The notes under the pieces are model-generated. The model was not told the origin of the DNA and did not search any database. It worked only from the letters and a program-made list of their open reading frames with translations. Positions 43,814-52,138 of a DNA stretch of 64,000 nt are shown here, piece by piece (the stretch's first letter is position 1; each line of letters starts with the position of its first letter). Position numbers and translations under genes: made by a program. The stretch is from contig DATCMH010000018.1 in the NCBI GenBank assembly GCA_036563505.1, forward strand, positions 20,034 to 84,033, in the 5' to 3' direction. Source of the stretch: DATCMH01 sp036563505. Lineage in GTDB: Bacteria > Pseudomonadota > Alphaproteobacteria > Rhizobiales > Beijerinckiaceae.

Positions 43814-44545
43814 TTAGGGCCGCCCGTAAACCCGCACCCGACCGCTCGAAGTCTCGCGGCGAAAAAGGTCCGGCTTGGCATCGCTGCCGGCGCCCGCGTT
43901 GACGGCGGGCGCGAGCTTCGCGGCTTGCGCCGCGTCGGGGCCCGACGCCATGGCGAGCACGCCGGGCGCGCCGGCCCGCTCCTCGCCGCCGCGCCCGCCG
44001 GTGGCGGTCACGCTGCTGCCCATGTCGCTGAGGCTCGCCTCGTCCGTGCGCAGGTCGGCCGCGCCGAGCGCGTGCGTGCCGTCGGTGAGCGAGCCCGTGC
44101 CGGGCATCGCCCCCGTGTTCGTCTGGCCGCCCATGGCCCCGCCGGTGAGGCCGGCGCCGACGGGCGGCTCCGCCGGGCCGCCGGAGGCCGCGCCGCGGCG
44201 CGCCTCGCTCGCGTCGTCGAGGTCGACCGGGTCGAACATGTCGAGCACCGCCACGGCCTGATCGAGCGCGGAGGCATCGACCCGCGCGGCGATCACCACC
44301 CCGCCCCGGCGCAGGCCCGGCTCGAAGCCGGCGAGTTCCTGAGGCGGCAGCGGCAGGTCGTGCAGGGCGGCGAGCGTGTCGTCGCGCCCGAGATCACGAA
44401 ACCCCGAGATCGCCGAGACGTCGTGCGCGCCCGCGTCGCCGACGAGCGCGATGCGGTCCCGCGCCACACCCGACCCGATGAGGGCCTGAAGCGCCTGCTC
44501 GGCACGGGCGCGGTCGTCGAAGAGGGCGGCGATCATCCGGGGCAT
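43814..44545 (-). CDS. Stress-type protein with an N-terminal YflT/GSP17M-like domain
   Basis: 243 residues. Residues 1-110 resemble the general stress protein 17M/YflT domain (MIAALFDDRARAEQALQALIGSGVARDRIALVGDAG, and GVVIAARVDASALDQAVAVLDMFDPVDLDD). The remainder is a long low-complexity Ala/Gly/Thr-rich tail with no recognisable domain. AGGAGA 7 bases upstream supports this ATG. The biochemical role of such domains is not known. It is divergent from ugpB. Confidence 0.75.
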   Translation of the reverse strand: MPRMIAALFDDRARAEQALQALIGSGVARDRIALVGDAGAHDVSAISGFRDLGRDDTLAALHDLPLPPQELAGFEPGLRRGGVVIAARVDASALDQAVAVLDMFDPVDLDDASEARRGAASGGPAEPPVGAGLTGGAMGGQTNTGAMPGTGSLTDGTHALGAADLRTDEASLSDMGSSVTATGGRGGEERAGAPGVLAMASGPDAAQAAKLAPAVNAGAGSDAKPDLFRRETSSGRVRVYGRP

Positions 44546-44696
44546 GGCGGGTCTCCTGGCAAGATCACCCCACAACGGACGGCGGATCGGCCCTGTTCCG
44601 ATCACGGTCACGTTGGTGAGCCGGCTCCCATGACTTCGCCGAAAGGCAAAGGCCCATGCGCCTGGACGCGGCCGCACCGGAATGCCAAGGGGGATA

Positions 44697-44714
44697 CTGT
44701 CATCGATCCGTCAT
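44697..44714 (+). promoter_or_regulatory. Candidate Pho box upstream of ugpB
   Basis: CTGTCATCGATCCGTCAT: two 7-base direct repeats (CTGTCAT and CCGTCAT) separated by 4 bases, i.e. an 11-base period, as in PhoB-binding Pho boxes (CTGTCAT-N4-CTGTCAY). It lies 90 bases before the ugpB start. In many proteobacteria ugp operons belong to the Pho regulon, so phosphate starvation is the likely inducer. Confidence 0.7.
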
Positions 44715-44803
44715 TGAAACGTCGCGTGACCTTCGTGCTAGGGTGATTGGCACCAACGAGAACGCCCGGTGACGACCGGGCCCATTGGCAGGAGAGGAAC
44801 AGC

Positions 44804-46126
44804 ATGATCACTCGCCGTCTCGCCCTCGCGGTTGCCCTCAGCGCCGGTGTCTCGGGCCCCGCGCTCGCCCAGACCGAGATCCAGTGGTGGCACGCCATGA
44901 CGGGCGCCAACAACGACGTGGTCGTGAAGCTGGCGGAAGAGTTCAACGCCGCCCAGAAGGACTACAAAGTCGTCCCGGTCTACAAAGGCAGCTACGCCGA
45001 CACGATGAACGCCGGCATCGCGGCGTTCCGCGCCGGCACCGCGCCGCACATCCTCCAGGTCTTCGAGGTCGGCACCGCCACCATGATGGCCGCCAAGGGC
45101 GCCGTGAAGCCCGTGCAGGACTTGATGCGCGAGGCGAACGAGCCCTTCGATCCGAAGGCCTATCTGCCGGCCATCACCGGCTACTACTCGACGGCCAAGG
45201 GCGACATGCTGTCGTTCCCCTTCAACTCCTCGTCCATGGTGATGTGGGTGAACCGCGACGGCCTGAAGAAGGCTGGCCTGAACCCCGACCAGCCGCCCAA
45301 GACCTGGCCGGAAGCCTTCGAGGCGGCCAAGAAGCTCAAAGCGGCGGGCTTCGAGACCTGCGGCATCTCCAACGCCTGGGCCTCCTGGGCCAACATCGAG
45401 CAGCTCTCGGCCTGGCACAACCTGCCGCTCGCCACCAAGGCCAATGGCCTCGACGGCTTCGACACGGAGCTGAAGTTCAACGGCCCGCTGCAGGTGAGGC
45501 ACCTGGAGACCTTGGCCGCGCTCCAGAAGGACAAAACTTACGATTATTCCGGGCGCACCAACACGGGCGAGGGCCGGTTCACGAGCGGCGAGTGCCCGCT
45601 CTTCCTCACCTCCTCGGCCTTCTACGGCAACGTGAAGGCCAACGCGAAGTTCGACTTCGCGGCAGCACCCATGCCCTATTACCCCGACGCGCCGGGCGCC
45701 CCGCAGAACTCCATCATCGGCGGCGCTTCGCTCTGGGTCATGGCGGGCAAGAAGGCCGACGAGTACAAGGGCGTGGCGAAGTTCTTCGGCTTCCTGTCCG
45801 ACACCGACCGTCAGGTGAAGCTCCACACGGAGTCGGGCTACCTGCCGATCACCCGGGCGGCCTACGACAAGACGAAGGCCTCGGGCTTCTACCAGAAGAA
45901 CCCGAGCCTCGAAGTGCCGCTCCTCGAGCTCACCAACAAGGAGCCGACGGAGAACTCCCGCGGCCTGCGCCTCGGCAACATGGTGCAGCTGCGCGACGTG
46001 TTCTCGGAGGAGATCGAGGCGGCGCTCGCCGGTCAGAAGACCGCCAAGGCGGCTTTGGACTCCGCCGTCGAGCGCGGCAACGCCATGCTGCGCCAGTTCG
46101 AGCGCACGGCGGCCCGCTCGCAGTAA
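44804..46126 (+). CDS. ugpB: sn-glycerol-3-phosphate ABC transporter binding protein
   Basis: 440 residues, the periplasmic solute-binding protein of the Ugp importer. A short signal peptide ending ALAQT precedes TEIQWWHAMTGANNDVVVKLAEEFNAAQ, the classical UgpB N-terminus. FPFNSSSMVMWVNRDGLKKAGL and TSSAFYGNVKANAKFDF are further family blocks. GGAGAGGAAC sits before the ATG. It is first in ugpBAEC. An inverted repeat after its stop may stabilise the upstream part of the message and favour abundance of the binding protein. Confidence 0.96.
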   Translation: MITRRLALAVALSAGVSGPALAQTEIQWWHAMTGANNDVVVKLAEEFNAAQKDYKVVPVYKGSYADTMNAGIAAFRAGTAPHILQVFEVGTATMMAAKGAVKPVQDLMREANEPFDPKAYLPAITGYYSTAKGDMLSFPFNSSSMVMWVNRDGLKKAGLNPDQPPKTWPEAFEAAKKLKAAGFETCGISNAWASWANIEQLSAWHNLPLATKANGLDGFDTELKFNGPLQVRHLETLAALQKDKTYDYSGRTNTGEGRFTSGECPLFLTSSAFYGNVKANAKFDFAAAPMPYYPDAPGAPQNSIIGGASLWVMAGKKADEYKGVAKFFGFLSDTDRQVKLHTESGYLPITRAAYDKTKASGFYQKNPSLEVPLLELTNKEPTENSRGLRLGNMVQLRDVFSEEIEAALAGQKTAKAALDSAVERGNAMLRQFERTAARSQ

Positions 46127-46147
46127 CCCCGCGACCTTTGCCAACGC

Positions 46148-46171
46148 GCCTCCCCCGCCCGCGGGGGAGGC
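46148..46171 (+). promoter_or_regulatory. Intercistronic hairpin after ugpB
   Basis: GCCTCCCCCGC-CC-GCGGGGGAGGC forms an 11-base-pair stem with a 2-base loop 22 bases after the ugpB stop and 18 before ugpA. No T-run follows, so it is more likely an mRNA-stabilising element or a partial attenuator than a terminator. Confidence 0.6.
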
Positions 46172-46189
46172 CTTCTCAAGTTCTCGTCG

Positions 46190-47071
46190 ATGCAGAAGCG
46201 CGCGGTCTTCACCTCCAAGACGCTGCCCTACGCGCTGCTCCTGCCGCAGCTCGCCATCACGCTCGTCTTCTTCTACTGGCCGGCGAGCCAGGCGATCCGG
46301 CAATCCTTCCTGCTGGAAGATGCGTTTGGCCTCTCCTCCAGCTTCGTCTGGTTCGAGAACTACATCGCCCTATTCTCGGACCCCGACTATTTCCGCACCC
46401 TGCTCACGACGGCGGTGTTCTCAGGCGCGGTGACGGCCCTGTCCCTCTCGGCCGCGCTGCTTCTCGCCGTCATGGCCGACCGGCAGCTCAAAGGCGGCAC
46501 CTTCTACCGCACCCTCCTGATCTGGCCCTACGCGGTGGCGCCGGCGGTGGCGGGCGTGCTCTGGCTCTTCATGTTCCAGCCGTCGCTCGGCGTGCTCGCC
46601 CGAGGTCTGCGCGGGCTCGGGGTCGACTGGAACCCGCTTCTCAACGGCACCCACGGCATGATCCTCGTGGTGCTGGCCTCGGCCTGGAAGCAGATCTCCT
46701 ACAACTTCCTCTTCTTCCTCGCGGGGCTGCAGGCCATCCCGAAGAGCGTGATCGAGGCAGCCGCCATCGACGGCGCGCGGCCGGCCCGGCGCTTCTGGAC
46801 CATCGTTTTCCCGCTGCTCTCGCCCACCACCTTCTTCCTCGTCGTGGTCAACATCGTCTACGCCTTCTTCGACACGCTGGGCATCATCGACACGATGACG
46901 GGCGGCGGTCCGGGCAAGGCGACGCAGACCCTCGTCTACAAGGTTTTCGCGGACGGGCGCCTCGGGGGCGACCTCGGCGGCTCGGCCGCTCAGTCCGTCA
47001 TCCTGATGGCGATCGTGGTGGGGCTCACCGCGATCCAGTTCCGCTACGTCGAGCGCAAGGTCACCTATTGA
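46190..47071 (+). CDS. ugpA: sn-glycerol-3-phosphate ABC transporter permease UgpA
   Basis: 293 residues with six transmembrane segments and the permease loop EAAAIDGARPARRFWTIVFPLL. The N-terminal MQKRAVFTSKTLPYALLLPQLAITLVFFYWPA matches UgpA. GGGPGKATQTLVYKVF is the characteristic end of the fifth helix region. It forms the channel with UgpE. Its stop overlaps the UgpE start by one base. Confidence 0.96.
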   Translation: MQKRAVFTSKTLPYALLLPQLAITLVFFYWPASQAIRQSFLLEDAFGLSSSFVWFENYIALFSDPDYFRTLLTTAVFSGAVTALSLSAALLLAVMADRQLKGGTFYRTLLIWPYAVAPAVAGVLWLFMFQPSLGVLARGLRGLGVDWNPLLNGTHGMILVVLASAWKQISYNFLFFLAGLQAIPKSVIEAAAIDGARPARRFWTIVFPLLSPTTFFLVVVNIVYAFFDTLGIIDTMTGGGPGKATQTLVYKVFADGRLGGDLGGSAAQSVILMAIVVGLTAIQFRYVERKVTY

Positions 47072-47919
47072 TGGTCGAGCGCCGCCGCTTCCGGAACGTG
47101 CTGCCCCATCTCGTGCTCTGGATCGGGATCACGATCGTCGCCTTCCCGGTCTACCTCGCCTTCGTGGCCTCGACGCACGACGCCGTCACCATCGGCAGCG
47201 GCAAGATGCCGATCCTGCCCGGGGCCTATTTCCTGGAGAACTACTACCGCACGATCTTCGTCGGCACCTCGAGCACCACCCGCGAGCCGGTGGCGACGAT
47301 GCTCCTCAACTCCTTCGTGATGGCGACCACCATCGCGGTGGGCAAGATCGTGATCTCGATCCTCTCGGCCTACGCGGTGGTGTATTTCCGCTTTCCGTTC
47401 CGGATGGCGGCTTTCTGGCTCATCTTCATCACCCTCATGCTGCCGGTCGAGGTGCGGATTTACCCGACCTACAAGGTGATGTCGGACTTGAGCCTGCTCG
47501 ATTCCTACGCCGGGCTGACCGTCCCGCTCATCGCCTCGGCGACCGCGACCCTGCTCTTCCGCCAGTTCTTCATGACGATCCCGGACGAGCTCGTGGAAGC
47601 CTCCAAGATCGACGGGGCCGGGCCGTTCCGCTTCTTCAAGGATACGGTGCTGCCGCTCTCGCGCACCAACATGGCGGCGCTCTTCGTCATCCTCTTTATC
47701 TACGGCTGGAATCAGTATCTCTGGCCCCTTCTCATCACGACGCGCGACGACATGCAGACCATCGTGATCGGCATCAAGAAGATGATCGCCGTCACCGACG
47801 CGCTCACCGAGTGGCAGCTCGTGATGGCCACCGCCATCCTCGCCATGCTGCCGCCGGTCTTCGTGGTCGTGGCGATGCAGAAGCTCTTCGTGAAGGGGCT
47901 GGTGGAGACGGAGAAGTGA
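47071..47919 (+). CDS. ugpE: sn-glycerol-3-phosphate ABC transporter permease UgpE
   Basis: 282 residues, six transmembrane segments, EAA loop VEASKIDGAGPFRFFKDTVLPLS. PHLVLWIGITIVAFPVYLAFVAST and EVRIYPTYKVMSDLSLLDSYAGLTVPLIASATATLLFRQFF are typical for UgpE. The start lies in TGATG with the end of ugpA, so it is translationally coupled. A longer reading in the same frame through ugpB and ugpA is an artefact. It is separated from ugpC by an inverted repeat. Confidence 0.96.
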   Translation: MVERRRFRNVLPHLVLWIGITIVAFPVYLAFVASTHDAVTIGSGKMPILPGAYFLENYYRTIFVGTSSTTREPVATMLLNSFVMATTIAVGKIVISILSAYAVVYFRFPFRMAAFWLIFITLMLPVEVRIYPTYKVMSDLSLLDSYAGLTVPLIASATATLLFRQFFMTIPDELVEASKIDGAGPFRFFKDTVLPLSRTNMAALFVILFIYGWNQYLWPLLITTRDDMQTIVIGIKKMIAVTDALTEWQLVMATAILAMLPPVFVVVAMQKLFVKGLVETEK

Positions 47920-47924
47920 GAAGG

Positions 47925-48013
47925 GGTGAGTGGCGAGTGGTGAATGGTGAGTGGGGCTGATCGCCGTGTGATCCCGACCGCCCCCACTCACCATTCACCA
48001 CTCACCATTCGCC
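47925..48013. repeat. GAATGGTGAGTGG-type inverted repeat between ugpE and ugpC
   Basis: A left arm of tandem variants of GTGAGTGG / GAATGGTGAGTGGGG and a right arm of their complements (CCCCACTCACCATTCACC...) face each other across about 25 bases. The arms are about 30 bases and nearly complementary, making a long hairpin inside the ugp operon. Confidence 0.75.
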
Positions 48014-48032
48014 CTCGTGCGGAGCACGACCC

Positions 48033-49106
48033 ATGGCCAGTGTTACCCTCGACCACGTCAAGAAAGTCTACGCCGGCGGCGTCGAGGCCGTGCGGGGCGT
48101 GTCGCTGTCGATTCCTGACGGCTCGTTCTGCGTGCTCGTCGGCCCCTCGGGCTGCGGGAAATCCACGCTTTTGCGCATGATCGCCGGGCTTGAGACGATC
48201 TCGTCGGGCGACGTGCGCATCGGCGAGCGGGTGGTCAACGCGATCGAGCCCTCCGAGCGCGACATCGCCATGGTCTTCCAGAACTACGCGCTCTACCCGC
48301 ACATGAACGTCTACGACAACATGGCCTACGGCTTGCGCAACCGCCGCACGCCGAAGGCGGAGATCGACGCCCGGGTGCGGGAGGCGGCACGCATCCTCGC
48401 CATCGAGCCCTTCCTCGACCGGCGGCCCCGGGCCCTGTCGGGCGGCCAGCGCCAGCGCGTCGCCATGGGCCGCGCCATCGTGCGCAAACCTCAGGTCTTC
48501 CTCTTCGACGAGCCGCTCTCGAACCTCGACGCGAAGCTGCGGGTGCAGATGCGGGTCGAGATCAAGCGCCTGCAGCGCCAGCTCGGCGTGACCTCGGTCT
48601 ACGTCACCCACGACCAGGTCGAGGCGATGACGCTCTCCGACCAACTCGTGGTGATGAACGGCGGCGAGGTCGAGCAGATCGGCACGCCGCAAGCCGTCTA
48701 CCGCCGGCCGCGCACCCGCTTCGTCGCCACCTTCATCGGCTCGCCGCCGATGAACCTCGTGGAGGGTGCAGTGGCGGGGGCAGGGCTGGTGCGGGTGGCG
48801 GGCGCGATCCTGCCAGCCGCCGACATGCGCGAGGGCTTGAGCGAGGGCACGCCGGTCCTCGTGGGCATCCGGCCCGAGGACGTGCGTCTCTCAGAGACCG
48901 GACCCATCACCCTCCCCGTCGACTTCGTCGAGGAGCTCGGCGCGACGGAGCTCTTCCACGGCCGTCTCGGCGACGGCGACTTCGTGCTCCAGGCCCCGAC
49001 CGGGCGCGTTCCCGCCAGTGCGCCATCCATCGCCTTCGGCATCGACGCCGCGAGCCTGCACCTGTTCGATCCCGAGAGTGGCTTGCGCCTCGGGCGGGAC
49101 GAGTAG
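48033..49106 (+). CDS. ugpC: sn-glycerol-3-phosphate ABC transporter ATP-binding protein
   Basis: 357 residues of the MalK/UgpC family. Walker A GPSGCGKS, Q-loop VFQNYALYPHM, signature LSGGQRQRVAMGRAI, Walker B FLFDEPLSNLD, switch VTHDQ, then a C-terminal TOBE domain from about residue 240. It powers uptake of glycerol-3-phosphate and glycerophosphodiesters. It is last in ugpBAEC, after a hairpin-forming spacer of 113 bases. Expression could therefore be partly uncoupled from the permeases. Confidence 0.95.
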   Translation: MASVTLDHVKKVYAGGVEAVRGVSLSIPDGSFCVLVGPSGCGKSTLLRMIAGLETISSGDVRIGERVVNAIEPSERDIAMVFQNYALYPHMNVYDNMAYGLRNRRTPKAEIDARVREAARILAIEPFLDRRPRALSGGQRQRVAMGRAIVRKPQVFLFDEPLSNLDAKLRVQMRVEIKRLQRQLGVTSVYVTHDQVEAMTLSDQLVVMNGGEVEQIGTPQAVYRRPRTRFVATFIGSPPMNLVEGAVAGAGLVRVAGAILPAADMREGLSEGTPVLVGIRPEDVRLSETGPITLPVDFVEELGATELFHGRLGDGDFVLQAPTGRVPASAPSIAFGIDAASLHLFDPESGLRLGRDE

Positions 49107-49117
49107 GCTCCTCCCTT

Positions 49118-49237
49118 TGTCATTCCGGGGCGCGCGACGCGCGAACCCGGAATCCATGACCAGGTGAGCGGCTGCGATCAGCATTTGGCCCAGTCGTGGA
49201 TTCCGGGCTCTCGGCTCTCGGCGAGCCCCGGAATGAC
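49118..49237. repeat. Dispersed inverted repeat, ATTCCGGGG family, copy 4
   Basis: 120 bases with outer ends TGTCATTCCGGGG and CCCCGGAATGAC and inner arms GAACCCGGAATCCATGAC / GTCGTGGATTCCGGG. It sits just after ugpC, between that gene and the convergent small exported protein gene. Confidence 0.9.
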
Positions 49238-49255
49238 GGCGGATGGGCTTCGCGC

Positions 49256-49555
49256 TCAGTAGTACCGGTAGCGCACAGCCCGGTACGGCCGGTAGCCGCC
49301 GTGATACGGCGCGCGGACGTAGCGGCGTTTGTGCCAGCCGACATGGCGGCCGCGGTACCAGCCGTAATGGCGGCCGGGATGGCCGTAGCGTTTGAAGCCC
49401 CGATGCTTGAAGGCGTGCTTGCCGTGGCCTTTCTTCACGTAGTCAGCCGGGGCATCGAGGGAGCGGACAAGGGCGGCGTCGGGGGCCGGGGCTGCGGCGA
49501 CGCCTTGAGCGGCGAGGAGGCCGAGGCCGAGCGCGACGAGAAGCGGACGGATCAT
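49256..49555 (-). CDS. Small exported His/Tyr/Arg-rich basic protein
   Basis: 99 residues with a signal peptide ending near GVAAAP, followed by a short acidic linker and a strongly basic tail made of repeated G-H/R-x-Y/W units (KRYGHPGRHYGWYRGRHVGWHKRRY). Such tails bind metals, nucleic acids or cell-wall polymers, but no family was recognised. It is widespread as a type in Hyphomicrobiales. It precedes the DUF3095 gene on the same strand only loosely. Confidence 0.7.
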   Translation of the reverse strand: MIRPLLVALGLGLLAAQGVAAAPAPDAALVRSLDAPADYVKKGHGKHAFKHRGFKRYGHPGRHYGWYRGRHVGWHKRRYVRAPYHGGYRPYRAVRYRYY

Positions 49556-49622
49556 GGGTTCGTTCTCCGGCTAAGTTGAGCCGACCAACCCAACTCGTCC
49601 GGTGGCCTCTCCGTTCCGCCGA

Positions 49623-50771
49623 TCACGTGACCCCGAGCTTCTCCTTGAGCCGGCGCGCCGCGCTGGCATAGCCGCCGGCCGCGCCGTCGACGAAATGGAC
49701 GTGGTCGCTCGCGGTCGGGTTCGGGGTGATGCAGGTGACGAGTGCGGCCCCCTGACGGTGCAGGCCGGCATGGGCGACGCCCGCGGCTTCCGCCTGGTCG
49801 AGGCGCGCCGCGATGCGGTCGGCGAGCGCCGGCGTGCAGTCGAGCGTCATGCGCAAGCCGTCGTCGTATTTGCGGAAATCCGTATTCGCCAGGAGCTCCC
49901 GTCGGTAGACGGCCGGATCGAAGCGTCCGACCCGCAGGCCGGAGCGGAAGATCGCGGTCGAGACGAGGGTGCGGGCAAGCACCTTGAGCCGGCGGGCGAG
50001 GGGGCCTCCCCCGCGCGCGGCCCGCGTCTCGAAGTCGAAGCCCTGCGGCGGCCAGCGAACGGTGAGGGTGGAGTCGGTCACGGGCCGGCCGGCTTCCGGG
50101 CTCGTCTCGACGAGGGTGATGAGTTCCTCGACCAAGGCTCGGAAAGCCGGCGCTTCTGTCTCCGCGGCCGGCACGACGACGAGGGAGAGGATCACGCCAT
50201 GCCGGGCCGGCGCCTCGTCCCAGCGGCAGGACAGGCCTGAGAGGTCCGGCTTGGCCCCGCCAACCGCCGGAGCAACGGCGTATTCGCCCGCCTTCACCAC
50301 GCGTTCCGCGAAGGCGAGGCCTCCGCCGGCGAACATGGCGTAGGAGACGTGCGGCGAGGGGGCGTAGCGGGCGACGCGCAGGTCGAGGCCTTGCGCCCGC
50401 ACGGCCTCGACGGGCAGGAGCGCGACGCGCAACGAGAGGTCGAGATCGTCCCGGGCGAAGGCCGCCGTGGCGGCCAGGGCTTCCCGCGCGGCGGACGCGT
50501 CTTCCGGCGCGACCGCGAAGCTCGCGCCGTCGCCGCCGAAAGCATAGGGGAAGGGGCGCCGCGCCAGCGCGTTGCCGACCGCCGCGATCACGGCGGCGCC
50601 GGCCATGTTGACGGCCTTGTAGCGCCCAGCAGCGATGGCGGCGGTCGAGGCGACGACGTCGGCGACGCCGATCAGCCAACCCTCCGGCAGAGGGCGGTAA
50701 TGCGCCGGGTCCATGAGCATGCGGAAGTCGGAAAAGACCGGCACGCCCGCGTAGAACCCGTCGGCGCTCAT
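49623..50771 (-). CDS. DUF3095 family protein
   Basis: 382 residues. The N-terminal part contains GVADVVASTAAIAAGRYKAVNMAGAAVIAAVGNAL followed by FGGDGASFAV, an arrangement resembling the metal-binding segments of class III nucleotide cyclases, to which DUF3095 is distantly similar. The C-terminal region (DPAVYRRELLANTDFRKYDDGLRMTLDC) is specific to this family. Function is unproven. It starts 5 bases after the amidohydrolase stop and may be co-transcribed with that gene. Confidence 0.85.
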   Translation of the reverse strand: MSADGFYAGVPVFSDFRMLMDPAHYRPLPEGWLIGVADVVASTAAIAAGRYKAVNMAGAAVIAAVGNALARRPFPYAFGGDGASFAVAPEDASAAREALAATAAFARDDLDLSLRVALLPVEAVRAQGLDLRVARYAPSPHVSYAMFAGGGLAFAERVVKAGEYAVAPAVGGAKPDLSGLSCRWDEAPARHGVILSLVVVPAAETEAPAFRALVEELITLVETSPEAGRPVTDSTLTVRWPPQGFDFETRAARGGGPLARRLKVLARTLVSTAIFRSGLRVGRFDPAVYRRELLANTDFRKYDDGLRMTLDCTPALADRIAARLDQAEAAGVAHAGLHRQGAALVTCITPNPTASDHVHFVDGAAGGYASAARRLKEKLGVT

Positions 50772-50775
50772 CGGC

Positions 50776-52017
50776 TCATCCGGCGTGCCGCCGCCCCAGG
50801 AGCTTCACGGCCTCGACCAGCACCCGCACGGCGGCGTCCGCGTCAGCTTCCGTGATCGATTCGGCTGGGTTGTGGCTCACCCCATCCTTGCAGCGCACGA
50901 AGAGCATCGCGGCGGGGCCGATGGCCGACATGGCGATGGCATCGTGACCCGCGCCGGAAGCGAGGTACCGCGGCGGGATCTGCAGGCTCTGCGCGGCCTC
51001 CGCCAGCACGGATTGGAAGCCGGCATCCATCGGTGTCGCGGGCGAGTCCATGAAGGGCTCGAAGGTGAAGCCCACGCCCCGCTTGGCGGCGATGGCGCCG
51101 CACTCGGCCAGGATGCCCTCCACCATGGCGTTGCGCACGACATCGTCGGGCGAGCGGGCGTCGAGGGTGAAGATCGCCTCGGCCGGGATGACGTTGCTCG
51201 CGCCGGGTCGGGCCTCGCAGACACCCACCGTCGCCACCGTGTCGGTGCGGGTCGCGCCGATGCGCTCGACGGCGCCGATCATCTCCGCGGCGGCGGCGAG
51301 CGCGTCGCGGCGCATCGCCATGGGCACGGTGCCGGCATGGCCCGCCTCGCCCGTGACGCGGCAGCGGCCCCGGGTGATTCCGGCGATGCCCGACACGATC
51401 CCGACGGGCAGGTTCTCCGCCTCCAGGAGCGGCCCCTGCTCGATGTGGATTTCGAGGTAACCGAGCGTATCCTCGGGCTTGCGCGCGAGCCCTGCGATCC
51501 CCTCCGGATCGCCGCCGAAGGCGACGAGGGCCTCGCGCAGGGTGACGCCCTGAGCATCCTTCCCATCGAGCCACGCGGTCTGATAGCGGCCCGCCACCCC
51601 TTGCGAGGTGGAGAGATTCGTCGGGAAGCGCACGTTCTCCTCATCGCCGAAGGCGAGGAGCTCCACCGCGAAGGGCAACGCGGCACCCTCGCGGCGCAAG
51701 GTCTCGATGGCGACGAGGCCCGCGATGACCCCGAGCGGTCCGTCGTAACGGCCGGCATCGACGACGCTGTCGAGATGAGAGCCGATAAAGAGGGTCTTGG
51801 CGCTGGGCGTCGTGCTGTCCCACCGTCCGACGACGGTGCCGAGCGCGTCGAGGCGCGCGTCGAGCCCCGCCGCCCGCATCAGGCCGAGCACGGCCCCGGC
51901 CGTCGCCTTGTGGGCGGGGGAGAGGTAGAGCCTGGTCAGGCCCGGCCCGTCCGTGTGCCGGCTCAGATCATCGATGAGCGCCATCACGCGGGCGCCGAGG
52001 GGGTGCGGGGAGGTCAT
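50776..52017 (-). CDS. Allantoate amidohydrolase-type M20 enzyme (Zn-dependent hydrolase)
   Basis: 413 residues of the hydantoinase/carbamoylase M20 subfamily that includes allantoate amidohydrolase and N-carbamoyl amino acid hydrolases. Metal motifs: GSHLDSVVDAGRYDG (His, Asp), FGDEENVRFP (Glu), YLEIHIEQGP (His) and SGAGHDA (His). It hydrolyses N-carbamoyl/ureido groups, so allantoate or a beta-ureido acid is a possible substrate. The ATG before TSPHPLG is the only sensible start; the region before it is the divergent glycosyltransferase leader. Confidence 0.9.
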   Translation of the reverse strand: MTSPHPLGARVMALIDDLSRHTDGPGLTRLYLSPAHKATAGAVLGLMRAAGLDARLDALGTVVGRWDSTTPSAKTLFIGSHLDSVVDAGRYDGPLGVIAGLVAIETLRREGAALPFAVELLAFGDEENVRFPTNLSTSQGVAGRYQTAWLDGKDAQGVTLREALVAFGGDPEGIAGLARKPEDTLGYLEIHIEQGPLLEAENLPVGIVSGIAGITRGRCRVTGEAGHAGTVPMAMRRDALAAAAEMIGAVERIGATRTDTVATVGVCEARPGASNVIPAEAIFTLDARSPDDVVRNAMVEGILAECGAIAAKRGVGFTFEPFMDSPATPMDAGFQSVLAEAAQSLQIPPRYLASGAGHDAIAMSAIGPAAMLFVRCKDGVSHNPAESITEADADAAVRVLVEAVKLLGRRHAG

Positions 52018-52138
52018 CACCGCATCGTACCGGGCCGGCTTGGCCCGCTCAAGCGCCCGAGCCCCGTCGGCGGCCCCCGCCTTGCCTCCGGGGCCGGTTC
52101 GCCCGAAAGGAGGGGTCCCTGAACGTCCCGGAGCCGGC

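Noticed and set aside
44785..47919. A single 1,044-residue reading frame covering the ugp genes.
   Set aside because: Only its last 282 residues are real (UgpE). The upstream part is an out-of-frame reading of ugpB and ugpA.
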